This document shows, in pieces, positions 50,844-59,469 of a stretch of DNA of 64,000 nucleotides. The number at the start of each line of letters is the position of its first letter. Within the stretch, counting starts at the first letter, position 1. The notes beneath the pieces are model-generated. The model saw nothing but the letters and a program-made list of their open reading frames with translations. It had not been told where the DNA came from and did no database searches. A program made the position numbers and the translations under genes. Origin of the DNA: Phycisphaerae bacterium (lineage in GTDB: Bacteria > Planctomycetota > Phycisphaerae > Phycisphaerales > Phycisphaeraceae); NCBI GenBank assembly GCA_030432595.1, contig JAUIGU010000017.1, positions 1 through 64,000 of the forward strand, written 5' to 3'.

Positions 50844-52259
50844 TCAGGAGGACGCGGGTTCGTCGAGCCGGAACTTGCGGATCTTTTTGTAGAGCGTGGT
50901 GCGGTCGATGCCGAGCTGGCGGGCCGTCTCAGAGCGGTTCCACTCGTTGGCTTCGAGCGCCGCCAGGAGGATGCGACGCTCGGGTTCGAGCAGGGCGTCG
51001 GCCAGGGGCATGGGCGTCCAGCCGTCGATGAGCGCGGGAATGGCGTCGGGGTGATGTGGCGATGGCGGTGGTTTTGCGCCGGCGTCCAAGCCGTGGGTCA
51101 CGCTGTCGGGCAGGTCGTCGGCGGTGAGCCGGAGGCGCGGCGACATCGTGGCGGCGTGGGCGATGGCCGCGTCGAACTCCGGAAGGTTGCCGGGCCAGGC
51201 GTAGGCGCGCAGCGCGGCGAGCGCCTCGTCGGTGAGTCGGCGTTGCCGGCCGTCGCGCTCGGCGAAACGGTCGAGCACATGTTGCGCCAACCCGGGCAAG
51301 TCATCTTGGCGGTGGCGCAGCGGGGGGACGTGAACCGGAACGACATTGACGCGGTAGAACAGGTCTTCGCGAAACGTGCCGGCCGCGACGCGCTCGCGGA
51401 GATCGCCGTCGGCGGTGAAAATGAATCGGGCATCGACGTCGCGTCCGTCCTTGGCGCCCAGTGGGGTGACGGTGTTGTGTTCGAGCAGTTCAAGCAGCCG
51501 GCGTTGCAGTCCGGGCGTGGCGGCGTGGAGGCCTTGAATGACGAGCGTGCCGCCGCGCGCCTGCGTGGCGACGCCGGGCCGGCTGCGCGTGACGTCGGGC
51601 AGTCCGCCGCGGGCGACGCCGCAGAGTTCGGCGACCTGCCCGGTTTCGTCGAGCCCGACGCAATCGAAGGTGACAAAAGGTTCGTCGTGTCTTGGGCTGT
51701 GGGCGTGGACGGCCCGGGCGAACAGGGACTGCCCCGCGCCCGGCTCGCCGGTGATCAGGACCGGGGTCTCGCCGGCCGCGGCGTCGCGGGCCTGCTGAAG
51801 AACGCGGGCGGTGCGGATGTCGTCGGCCACGAGCCCGGGTACGTCGTTTGCGTTGGATAACGACCGCGCCGCGTCGTCCGGCGCGAGCAGGGCGCGGCGC
51901 TGCACGGCGTCGGCGACGGCACGCTTGAGGTCGTCGTCGAGGACCGGTTTGGTCAGATAGTTCGCGGCGCCCAATTTGATCGCCTCGACCGCGTCTTCGA
52001 TCTTTCCGAAGCCGGTAAGCACCAGCGGCACCACGCCCGCCCCGCCGGACCGCACCCGCTTGAGCAGGTCGCGCCCGTCGCAACGGGGCATGTCCATGTC
52101 GGTGATGAGCACATCGATGCGCTGCCGCAGTTCGTTCAGCCGGTCGAGCGCCGCCTGGCCGTCGTTCGCGGTGTCGCAGTCGTAGCCCTCGGCAGACAGC
52201 AACGCCGCGAGCGAATCGGCGACGATCGGGTCGTCGTCCACGATCAGTACGCGGGTCAT
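50844..52259 (-). CDS. NtrC-family response regulator with a degenerate AAA+ domain
   Basis: 471 residues: a receiver domain (phospho-acceptor Asp54 in VLITDMDMP), a central AAA+ domain (about 140-380) and a Fis-type helix-turn-helix (NRSETARQLGIDRTTLYKKI, about 441-460). The central domain has lost its key motifs. Walker A reads GEPGAGQS (171-178) with Gln for Lys, GAFTGA is replaced by GGLPDV (218-223), and Walker B reads GGTLVIQGL (236-244) without the Asp-Glu pair. FREDLFYRVN and AYAWPGN are kept. It should therefore not hydrolyse ATP or open sigma-54 complexes and may act as a plain DNA-binding switch. It overlaps the kinase gene by four bases (ATGA). Confidence 0.92.
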   Translation of the reverse strand: MTRVLIVDDDPIVADSLAALLSAEGYDCDTANDGQAALDRLNELRQRIDVLITDMDMPRCDGRDLLKRVRSGGAGVVPLVLTGFGKIEDAVEAIKLGAANYLTKPVLDDDLKRAVADAVQRRALLAPDDAARSLSNANDVPGLVADDIRTARVLQQARDAAAGETPVLITGEPGAGQSLFARAVHAHSPRHDEPFVTFDCVGLDETGQVAELCGVARGGLPDVTRSRPGVATQARGGTLVIQGLHAATPGLQRRLLELLEHNTVTPLGAKDGRDVDARFIFTADGDLRERVAAGTFREDLFYRVNVVPVHVPPLRHRQDDLPGLAQHVLDRFAERDGRQRRLTDEALAALRAYAWPGNLPEFDAAIAHAATMSPRLRLTADDLPDSVTHGLDAGAKPPPSPHHPDAIPALIDGWTPMPLADALLEPERRILLAALEANEWNRSETARQLGIDRTTLYKKIRKFRLDEPASS

Positions 52260-53062
52260 CGCGTCGGCTCCGGCACGGGGCGCAAGGCCTGGCGCGGGAA
52301 GCGCAGCGTGAGCACGGCGCCGCGCGGTGTCCGATTGGTCAAACGCAGCGTCCCGCCCAGGGCCCGGGCGACCTGCCGGCACAAGCCCATGCCGATCCCG
52401 TTGCCGTCGGGCTTGGTGGTCACGCCGAACCGGAACGCGCCGCCTGCTTCGAACACCGCCGGGTCGAGCCCGGCGCCGGTGTCGGCCAGGGTCAGCAGCA
52501 CGTCGTCGCCGTCCTGTTCGAGGCGCAGCTCGACACGGTCGGCCCCGTTCGGATCGTTCGCACGCTGCCGCCGGAGTTGAATCGACTCGACCGCGTTGCG
52601 CAGCCCGTTGGACATCACGGTGTAGAGCGCGTCCGCCGGCGCGTCGGTCAAGCCCGGGTCGGCCAGCGCGGAGACCGTGATGCCCTGCTCGTCCACTTCG
52701 GCGGCGACGCTGCGCAGCGCGTGGTCGAGCGCTTCACCGACGGTCTGACCGAACGCGCGGGGCGTGGCGGAGACGGGGTCGGGCGTGGCGGCCGGGTTCG
52801 TGTTCCCCAGCGTGCGGACCAGGCCGATCATGCGGTGCATCAGATGGTCCGCGGACTCGAGGCGTTCGATCACGCCATCGGGGTCGGCCTCTTGGTTGTC
52901 GTCCCGCAACGCCCGCAGCGCCAGGCTCACCGACCGCATCGACCCGTCGAGCAGGTTGTTCAACTCGTGCGCCAACGCCGCCGGCGTGGACGTGTCGGCC
53001 GGGTCGGGTTCGCCGCCGTCGCGATGCGGGCCGCGCGGAGGATGTGAAGACGCTTGGTCCAT
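52256..53062 (-). CDS. Small cytoplasmic histidine kinase partner of the degenerate NtrC
   Basis: The 268-residue protein starts MDQASSHPPRGPHRDGGEPD and lacks both a membrane segment and a sensor domain. The transmitter is complete in outline: H box ALAHELNNLLDG (His32), N box NGLRNAVESIQL, G1 DTGAGLDP and G2 GNGIGMGLCRQVAR. It should phosphorylate Asp54 of the next gene's product, with which it overlaps by four bases. The input is unknown and may come from a protein partner. The start at 53062 was chosen because upstream translation is arginine-rich shadow sequence. Confidence 0.87.
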   Translation of the reverse strand: MDQASSHPPRGPHRDGGEPDPADTSTPAALAHELNNLLDGSMRSVSLALRALRDDNQEADPDGVIERLESADHLMHRMIGLVRTLGNTNPAATPDPVSATPRAFGQTVGEALDHALRSVAAEVDEQGITVSALADPGLTDAPADALYTVMSNGLRNAVESIQLRRQRANDPNGADRVELRLEQDGDDVLLTLADTGAGLDPAVFEAGGAFRFGVTTKPDGNGIGMGLCRQVARALGGTLRLTNRTPRGAVLTLRFPRQALRPVPEPTR

Positions 53063-53160
53063 CCAACCCGGCGCATCGGACGGATCGGACCCGCGGTTGA
53101 GGCGTCCGCACCACAAACGGCACGATCCGATCCCGTCGCGACCGTTGACGCGTTTTCTGT

Positions 53161-53874
53161 TTAAGCGTCGCCGGAAGCGGGTTGCGCTGCGCATCCGGGA
53201 TCGCTCGGCAACTCGTTGTCGTCCGGCTTCTCGGACGTGCCGGCGTCGTCTGCGGGAACGGGTGCCGCGTCGTCCACGGTCTCGCGCAGCTTCGCCAACG
53301 CGGCGCTCGCCTTGGCCCAGGCCGCTTCCACCACCGCCGCCGCATCGGGCCGCGCGGCGTTCAGGCCGTCCCGCCAACGCCGGGCCTCGGCGTGCTCGGT
53401 CAGGTCCGGCAGGTGTTCGAGCCACTCGGCGTGTGCCCACAGCCGCTCCGCCAACGCCGACTCCGCCCGAAGTCTTGTTGTGCGCTCGCCGGCGTGCCGC
53501 AGTTTCATCAGCGTCAGGTCGAGCAGGCGTCGGCCCGTTACGCCGGCATCAAACGTGTCGACCGACGATGCGTCTTCATCAATTGGTGTGTCATCCGTTG
53601 CGGCCGCTTCCGTTGGATTCTTTTCTTCGGCATCGGTCGCCTCGGAAGTCTTCACCTCGGCGTCCGCCACATGCACCACGACCGCCTGCTGCATGTCGGC
53701 GTCGAGACACATCACCGCCCCGCCGACCACCTCGCCGCCGAACGTCGCGGTGTGGCTGAGGTCGTGCCGTACCGACTCGACATCGATCGCCTCGCCGCCG
53801 GCCATGGTGAACATGACCGCCTCCTGGATCTCGCCGGGCCGGGTCTCGCGGTATCGGACGGACGCGTCGGGCAT
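53161..53874 (-). CDS. Unrecognised acidic protein
   Basis: 237 residues starting MPDASVRYRETRPGEIQEA, with GGGAGAAGAT just before the ATG at 53874. The N-terminal 75 residues have a compact beta pattern (ATFGGEVVGGAVMCLDADMQ, then QQAVVVHVADA). A very acidic, Thr/Ala/Asp-rich linker follows (about 76-110), then an Ala/Leu/Arg-rich helical domain (about 112-205) and an acidic Pro-rich tail. No signal peptide. I do not recognise the family. It lies between the kinase and the GH5 gene, all in the same direction, but the gaps (98 and 89 bases) leave operon membership open. Confidence 0.6.
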   Translation of the reverse strand: MPDASVRYRETRPGEIQEAVMFTMAGGEAIDVESVRHDLSHTATFGGEVVGGAVMCLDADMQQAVVVHVADAEVKTSEATDAEEKNPTEAAATDDTPIDEDASSVDTFDAGVTGRRLLDLTLMKLRHAGERTTRLRAESALAERLWAHAEWLEHLPDLTEHAEARRWRDGLNAARPDAAAVVEAAWAKASAALAKLRETVDDAAPVPADDAGTSEKPDDNELPSDPGCAAQPASGDA

Positions 53875-53963
53875 ATCTTCTCCCACGGCAGCGCGGCGGC
53901 GCTGCACGAGAGAAATCGACACATTCTGCCGGCCGATCAAGCCGTCGATGCACGACGCCACCC

Positions 53964-55856
53964 TCAGCGCGGCGGCTCCGAACCCTGCAGGCGTACGTCC
54001 GAAAACTCGGCGACCGTCAATCTGTGTTCGTCGTGGCTGAGCACCGCGAGCCCGACCTTGCATCGCCGGCCGACCGCCGCGTCGGTCACGGGCACGCCCA
54101 GTGCTTCCCATCGTTGCCCGTCGGTGGAGTACGACGCGCGGAAGGTGTCGCCGCGCCGGGTCAGTCGCAGGTGCACGGGCCACTCACCTTGCGGCGTCTC
54201 CACCTGGTTCGTCGATGCGCCCGCTTGTTCCCGCCAGCCCAACGCGACGCCGCGCTCAGGGAACATGTGCACCAGTACATGCGGCGCGCCCGGCGACAAA
54301 TCTGCCCGCGCCATCAACCCCGCCTTCGCAAAAGCATTGGTGTACTTCACGCCGTGCAGCGTCGCCTCGAACACGAAGTCGCCCTCGACGTCTTGCCACA
54401 GCAACCGAAACTCGTCCTGCTCGGCCCAGATGTCGCGGCCGCCGCCGTACACCGTGAGCGTGCCATCGTCGCCGACGTGTTGCCCGCCGGAGATCGGCTC
54501 GCCGATGTCCGTCGCCGTCCACCCCGGAACCACGTCGTCGTGCGGCGCCTCGACCAGCGGCGGCTCGGGCTCGGGGAACTCCATCACCACCGCGTCCGGC
54601 CGGGTCAGCGCGTGACGCATCGGCTCGTCAATCACGTAGTCCATCTCGCCGAACCAGCGGAAGTACGCCTCGATCTCATCATTCGACGCCGTCTCGAAGT
54701 CCAACCCCGGCAGCGGCTCGGCGTTACTCACCATGTACCAGTTGTCGTCGATCACACCGCCTTCGCGGTGCAGGATCTTGTACGACCACATCGTCGCCGC
54801 CCAGCCGCGCTCCGCGTACCGGTCGAAGTAGTGCCGCATCAGGTCGCCGCCGCCCAGCCGCTCAAACACCGGGTTCCACTCGCCGACGAACAGCGGGGCC
54901 TGCAACGCGTCGAGTTCTTCCTGTTTGGCGGCAAGTCCTTCGCGCGTGAACTCGCCGTGCCGAGCGAGCGTCGGCGTGTCGCCGAACAACCCCGGGTAGT
55001 GGTGCTCGGTGAACGCGACGTTGGACCAGCCGTTCTCGTGCGGGTTGCCGTAGAAGCCGTGCCCGCCCCACAACGCCGACGGCGCGAAAACCACGTGCCG
55101 GTCGTCCACCTCACGGATCGCTTCGTAGATTTCGACGAAGATTTCGCGCAGCCGCGGCCGGATGTCCGTCTGGAAGTCGGCGTACGGCTCGTTGATCACG
55201 TCGTACCCCGCGATCGACGCGCGATCCTTGTAGTGCTCGGCGAGTTGCTTCCAAAGCTGCGCGGTCCGCGTGCCGTACGCCGGGTCGTCCCACAGCTTGT
55301 TCTGCTCGACCCGGCCGGTCGGGTGGTCCACGCTCTGCCCGCCCGGCACGCCGTGCATGTCGAGGATGACGTGCATCCCCGCGTCCTCCGCCATCTCAAC
55401 CGCGCGGTCGAGCCACTTCACGCCCTCAACATTAAGCACACCGGGCTCGCCCTTAACCTCGATCAACCGGTAGTTGAACGGCAGCCGGATCACGTTGAAC
55501 CCGAACGACCGCATCACCTCGAAATCGCGCGGCGTGACCCAGTTCGCGCGGTACACGTCCATCAAACGGTCCTTCTCGTCCTCGCCGAAACGGTCCGCCA
55601 GGTTCTTCTCAAACTCGTACTGGTCCGCGAACTGGCCGTGTTCAATCGCCAGCATCCACATCTCCAGCAGGAACCAGTTGCCGACGTTGCAGCCCTTGAG
55701 CACGACCGGCTCACCGGACGCATCGACGAAGCGTGTGCCCTGGGTGCTGACCCACGCGAAGTCTTGTTGATCCGCGGCGTGCACGATGCTGAACCTTCCG
55801 GCCAGAAGAACGAAAGCAACGGTCAGAACAAAACGCAATAGACGTGGCATCCACAT
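53964..55856 (-). CDS. Secreted GH5-like cellulase-family glycosidase with a C-terminal DUF1349-like domain
   Basis: The 630-residue protein has a signal peptide (MWMPRLLRFVLTVAFVLLAG). The catalytic barrel (about 30-430) carries GH5 landmarks: GFNVIRLPFNYR (119-130), ILDMHGVPGG, the acid/base Glu223 in GYDVINEPYAD and the nucleophile Glu326 in PLFVGEWNPV. GH5 enzymes cut beta-1,4- or beta-1,3-linked glucans or mannans. The C-terminal region (about 455-625) is beta-rich and resembles concanavalin-like DUF1349 domains that bind sugars. GGAGATTCTGCC precedes the ATG. Together with the acetylesterase and beta-helix genes it points to polysaccharide breakdown. Confidence 0.88.
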   Translation of the reverse strand: MWMPRLLRFVLTVAFVLLAGRFSIVHAADQQDFAWVSTQGTRFVDASGEPVVLKGCNVGNWFLLEMWMLAIEHGQFADQYEFEKNLADRFGEDEKDRLMDVYRANWVTPRDFEVMRSFGFNVIRLPFNYRLIEVKGEPGVLNVEGVKWLDRAVEMAEDAGMHVILDMHGVPGGQSVDHPTGRVEQNKLWDDPAYGTRTAQLWKQLAEHYKDRASIAGYDVINEPYADFQTDIRPRLREIFVEIYEAIREVDDRHVVFAPSALWGGHGFYGNPHENGWSNVAFTEHHYPGLFGDTPTLARHGEFTREGLAAKQEELDALQAPLFVGEWNPVFERLGGGDLMRHYFDRYAERGWAATMWSYKILHREGGVIDDNWYMVSNAEPLPGLDFETASNDEIEAYFRWFGEMDYVIDEPMRHALTRPDAVVMEFPEPEPPLVEAPHDDVVPGWTATDIGEPISGGQHVGDDGTLTVYGGGRDIWAEQDEFRLLWQDVEGDFVFEATLHGVKYTNAFAKAGLMARADLSPGAPHVLVHMFPERGVALGWREQAGASTNQVETPQGEWPVHLRLTRRGDTFRASYSTDGQRWEALGVPVTDAAVGRRCKVGLAVLSHDEHRLTVAEFSDVRLQGSEPPR

Positions 55857-56017
55857 GGCAGAATCTCCAGAGCAACAAACCCGATGCGGCTCATGGATGC
55901 TACGGGATGGGAAAGCCGTCAAAAAGCAACAAACAGCAAAAAAGCGTGTGAAACACAATGAAACAAACGGGTACAGACCGGAGTATTGCCTTGCGAGCGA
56001 AAGCATGAACACGCGAT

Positions 56018-56108
56018 GGGTGCCACGGTCGCTTGCGACCGTGCGATGGCCATTCCGTTGGTGCCGGGTCACGACGACTGAAAACGGTCGCAAGCGACCG
56101 TGACGCCC
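56018..56108. repeat. Inverted repeat, family D, copy 2
   Basis: GGGTGCCACGGTCGCTTGCG (from 56018) is identical to the left arm at 34798. The right arm (ACGGTCGCAAGCGACCGTGA, from 56084) has three changes. The loop is 40 bases, like the first copy, but its sequence differs. It lies between the end of ileS and the start of the GH5 gene. Confidence 0.88.
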
Positions 56109-56164
56109 GCCGCACACCGACACGTCAACCGTTGTCAGTCAACCCGCCGAAGACGCTCACCGCC

Positions 56165-59080
56165 TCATTCAAGCCCCAGCGCCGCCGCGTCGCGGTCGGA
56201 GAGCATGCCGCCGTCGCTGCGCTGCTTGACCGTGCCGTCGCGCTTCCACGAGCGTTCGCAGCGCGGCGCGTCAGACAGGTCTTGAACCGACGCGTCGGCA
56301 TCCGAGCCGCCGTGTGTGAACCGGCTGACGCCGCACAGGTCCGCCAGGTCTTCGGGCTTAAAACCGGCCAAGTCGCCACCGGCGGCGAGGCCCAGGTCGA
56401 GAGGGTTATCGATGCTTAGTTGCTGGCGGTGGTCTTCGAGCGTTTTGAGCCAGGCGTCGCGCTGCTTCATAATCGCCGGCCAACGCGGATCAACAGGAAT
56501 CTCGCCCGGGTGGTCCGCGTCGGGGAACAACTCGAGGTGAACGCACTGCTGGTTCGAGTGCTTCGCCCCGGCGGACTCGTGCAGCGCCCGCCAAGCCTCG
56601 TCTGCGGTGTGGGGCAGCAGCGGCGCGAGCAGCTCGCGCAGCGCCGCGGCGACCTTGTAGCACGCCGTCTGCGTCCGCCGACGCCGCGGCGAACCGGGCG
56701 CGTCGCAGTACAGCCGATCCTTGACCGCCGCGAGGTACACCGCGCTCAGTGTGTCGTTGCAGAAGTTGAACAGCGCCTCGGTCGCCCGGCGGAACTGGTA
56801 GCCGTCGTACGCACCCCGCACCGTACGGATCAGCGCCGCCAGCTCGCCCATCACCCAGGCGTCGAGGCTCGCCGCATCGGCGTCCGTGAAGTGGTGTGTG
56901 TGCGCCTCGCGGTCGAAGTCGCTGAGGTTGCTCAGCAGGAAACGCAGCGTGTTGCGGACCTTGCGGTACTCCTCACCGGCGAGCTTGAAGAAACTGGCGT
57001 CGACCTTGATGTCGTTATCCGTGTTCAGCGACGCGACCCACCATCGGCAGACATCCGCGCCGTAGTCCTTCATCAACTCATCGACCTTCAGCGCGTTGCC
57101 GTCGGACTTGGACATCTTCCGGCCGTCCTTGTCCACCATGAACCCGTGCGTGAGCACCGCCTTGAACGGCGGCTTACCGGTCACGGCCAGCGCGGGCAGC
57201 AGCGAGTGCTGGAACCATCCGCGGTGCTGGTCGGACCCTTCGAGAAAAAGTTCCGCCGGGAAGGCTTCCCCGTCGGCGTGTTTTGCCTGTTGGTCTTTCC
57301 ATCCTTCGCGCAGCACGGCGTTCCACGAGCTGCCGGACTCGAACCACACGTCGAAAGTATCGCCGCCCTTGGTGAGCCCACTAAAGCCCGGAGATGGCCA
57401 TCTCCGGGCTTTAAGCCACTCGGGAGCGTCGGGGTCTTCGTTGGGTTTGTAATGCTGAAGTAAATCTTCCGGAGGCATGAAGAACCAGGCGTCGCTGCCT
57501 TTTTCGCCGAAGGTCTTGGCGACTGCGCGGACGCTGGCCGTGGTCAACAACGGTTCGCCATCCGTGCCTTCCGGGGGGAAGAACGCCGGGATCGGCAGGC
57601 CCCACGAGCGTTGGCGCGAGATGCACCAGTCGGGCCGGCCTTCGAGCATGCCGCGCATGCGGTTGCGGCCCCAGGCGGGGTAGAAGTCGACGTGTTCCGC
57701 GGTTTCGTGGAGCGCCGCTTCGCGCAGGCTGGTGGCGTTGGGGACTTCCGGGTGCGCGGGACGCTGCGCGTCGTCCGCTAAACGGGGGACGGGTTTATCG
57801 ACGCCGACGAACCACTGTTCGGTCGCGCGGAAGATGACGGGTTTCTTTCCGCGCCAGTCGTGGGGGTAGCTGTGGGTGAAGGTCTCGTCGAAGAACAGGT
57901 GACCCGATGCACGCAAATGTTCCACGACCTCGCCGTTTGCTTTCCAGATCGACTTGCCGCGCAGCCAGTCGGGCACGGTGTCGTCGTAGGTGCCGTCGGG
58001 CTGGACGGGGCAGTAGACGGGCAGGCCTTCGCGCAGGCCGGTCTGGTAGTCCTCGGCACCGTGGCCGGGCGCGGTGTGGACCAGGCCCGTGCCGTCCTCG
58101 GCGGTGACGTACTCGGCGGTGACGACCTTGCCGACGTGGTCGACGAAGGGGTGTTGGTATTCGAGGCCGACGAGGTCTTCACCGCGCTTCGTCTGCAACG
58201 GTTCGCCGGCTTCCACGCCTTGCCGCGAAAGAACCTTCGTTGCGAGTTCGGTGGCCATCCACGCCTGCTTGCCGTTGCCCAAGTCGTAGAGGCCGTACTC
58301 GAACCGCGGGTGCACCGCCACGGCGAGGTTCGCGGGCAGCGTCCATGGCGTCGTGGTCCAGATCATGAAGCCCGTAGCGTCGGCATTGCCCGCTCCCTCA
58401 CGGTCGCGGCTCGTTTGCTCAAACCACACGTACACACTCGTGTCTTCCCGGTCGTAGTACTCCAGTTCCGCCTCGGCGAGGGCGGTCTGGTTGTCCACCG
58501 ACCAGTGCACGGGTTTGAGATCGCGGTACACCAGGCCCTGCTCGATCATGCTGGCGAAGACCTCGAGCACGCCGGCCTCGTACTTCGGGAGCATCGTCAG
58601 GTACGGGTCGTCGTAGTCGGCCATGGTCAGCAGGCGCTGCATCTGGGCCTTCTGCGTCTTGACGAACTTGTCGGCGTATTTCTGGCACTTCTGCCGGACC
58701 TTGAGCGCGGGCATCTCGCGCGCGGCGTCGCCCAGCTCCTGCATGACCTTGTGTTCGATGGGCAGGCCGTGGCAGTCCCAGCCGGGCGTGAACGGGCAGT
58801 CGTGGCCCATCATGGTGCGGGTGCGGACGACGAAGTCCTTAAGGACCTTGTTGAGCAGGTGCCCGAGGTGGATGTCGCCGTTGGCGTAGGGCGGGCCGTC
58901 GTGGAAAACGAACGGGCCGGCCGGGTGTTCACGGTCGCGCAGCTTGTTGTAGACGCCGAGTTTGTCCCAGCGTTTCATAGACGCGGGCTCGTTCTGCACG
59001 AGGTTCGCCTTCATGGGGAAGGCGGTCTTGGGCAGGTTGAGCGTGTCTTTGTACGAGCGCTTTTCGGTTTGCTCGGGCAT
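56165..59080 (-). CDS. ileS: Isoleucyl-tRNA synthetase with a palindrome-derived insert and no C-terminal zinc site
   Basis: Charges tRNA-Ile. The 971-residue chain has the HIGH-type motif PPYANGDIHLGHLLNKVLKD near the N-terminus, an editing domain, and KMSKSDGNALK (about 654). Two oddities are visible. At about residues 556-566 a 32-bp palindromic repeat supplies KARRWPSPGFS in frame just before GGDTFDVWFESGSSW. And the C-terminal zinc finger, normally two CxxC pairs, reads R-C-E-R-S-W ... M-L-S-D-R-D, so three of four cysteines are gone. The start at 59080 (MPEQTEKRSYKD) fits the family. A longer frame upstream is repeat DNA. Confidence 0.95.
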   Translation of the reverse strand: MPEQTEKRSYKDTLNLPKTAFPMKANLVQNEPASMKRWDKLGVYNKLRDREHPAGPFVFHDGPPYANGDIHLGHLLNKVLKDFVVRTRTMMGHDCPFTPGWDCHGLPIEHKVMQELGDAAREMPALKVRQKCQKYADKFVKTQKAQMQRLLTMADYDDPYLTMLPKYEAGVLEVFASMIEQGLVYRDLKPVHWSVDNQTALAEAELEYYDREDTSVYVWFEQTSRDREGAGNADATGFMIWTTTPWTLPANLAVAVHPRFEYGLYDLGNGKQAWMATELATKVLSRQGVEAGEPLQTKRGEDLVGLEYQHPFVDHVGKVVTAEYVTAEDGTGLVHTAPGHGAEDYQTGLREGLPVYCPVQPDGTYDDTVPDWLRGKSIWKANGEVVEHLRASGHLFFDETFTHSYPHDWRGKKPVIFRATEQWFVGVDKPVPRLADDAQRPAHPEVPNATSLREAALHETAEHVDFYPAWGRNRMRGMLEGRPDWCISRQRSWGLPIPAFFPPEGTDGEPLLTTASVRAVAKTFGEKGSDAWFFMPPEDLLQHYKPNEDPDAPEWLKARRWPSPGFSGLTKGGDTFDVWFESGSSWNAVLREGWKDQQAKHADGEAFPAELFLEGSDQHRGWFQHSLLPALAVTGKPPFKAVLTHGFMVDKDGRKMSKSDGNALKVDELMKDYGADVCRWWVASLNTDNDIKVDASFFKLAGEEYRKVRNTLRFLLSNLSDFDREAHTHHFTDADAASLDAWVMGELAALIRTVRGAYDGYQFRRATEALFNFCNDTLSAVYLAAVKDRLYCDAPGSPRRRRTQTACYKVAAALRELLAPLLPHTADEAWRALHESAGAKHSNQQCVHLELFPDADHPGEIPVDPRWPAIMKQRDAWLKTLEDHRQQLSIDNPLDLGLAAGGDLAGFKPEDLADLCGVSRFTHGGSDADASVQDLSDAPRCERSWKRDGTVKQRSDGGMLSDRDAAALGLE
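57382..57413. repeat. 32-bp palindrome, family B, copy 3, inside ileS
   Basis: A perfect palindrome: TAAAGCCCGGAGATGG (57382-57397) and its exact reverse complement CCATCTCCGGGCTTTA (57398-57413). It lies in the ileS coding region and is read through without a frame change, adding about ten residues between two conserved blocks. It is identical or nearly so to the intergenic copies at 33360-33391 and 48906-48936. Confidence 0.93.
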
Positions 59081-59095
59081 GTTGAGATCCAGAGA

Positions 59096-59175
59096 GTGCA
59101 CCGCTGAGGTCGCGGAGGGCCGCAGAGAATGACCTGGCTTCGGCTCCGCGGCCCTCTGCGTCCTCCGCGGTGCAC
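59096..59175. repeat. Long imperfect inverted repeat in the ileS leader
   Basis: GTGCACCGCTGAGGTCGCGG (from 59096) plus AGGGCCGCAGAGA is mirrored by TCCGCGGCCCTCTGCGTCCT plus CCGCGGTGCAC (ending 59175), with a loop of about 17 bases and a few mismatches. It sits between the ileS start (59080) and the terminator at 59179. It belongs to the CCGCGGAGGACGCAGAGG kind of repeat that resembles dispersed elements in other genomes (from memory, not checked). Confidence 0.75.
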
Positions 59176-59178
59176 CAT

Positions 59179-59203
59179 GAAAAAACCCCGCCTGGCGGCA
59201 GGG
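59179..59203 (-). terminator. Rho-independent terminator of the HYExAFE gene
   Basis: On the minus strand the stem CCCTGCCGCCAGGCGGGG (core CCGC-CTG-GCGG with a two-base bulge) is followed by TTTTTTTC (59178-59185). It lies 270 bases past the stop at 59470, so the transcript would have a long 3' end. Confidence 0.6.
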
Positions 59204-59469
59204 TTGGGTCGTCTTGAGGAAAACGGACACCGCCCTACCGCGTGTGCGGGCTGGGAATAATCGTGCCGGCAATAATCAGGCGGGGCGTCGGCATCGGGCG
59301 GGCATCATAACGGAAAACGCCGGGAAACCAAGGCCCACGCGGGCACAACGGGCGGCAGTGGAGGATTCATCGGCCGGGTCGAGCGCTCGGCTGAACCCGC
59401 ACGGGCGATAACGTTTGATGGCGGGAGTCGCGGCAATGGCGGAGATGGCGGGAAGGCGACGCGCCGGGG
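59204..59469. other. Gap between the HYExAFE gene end and its terminator
   Basis: About 265 bases with no open frame of coding character and no clear repeat. Confidence 0.4.
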
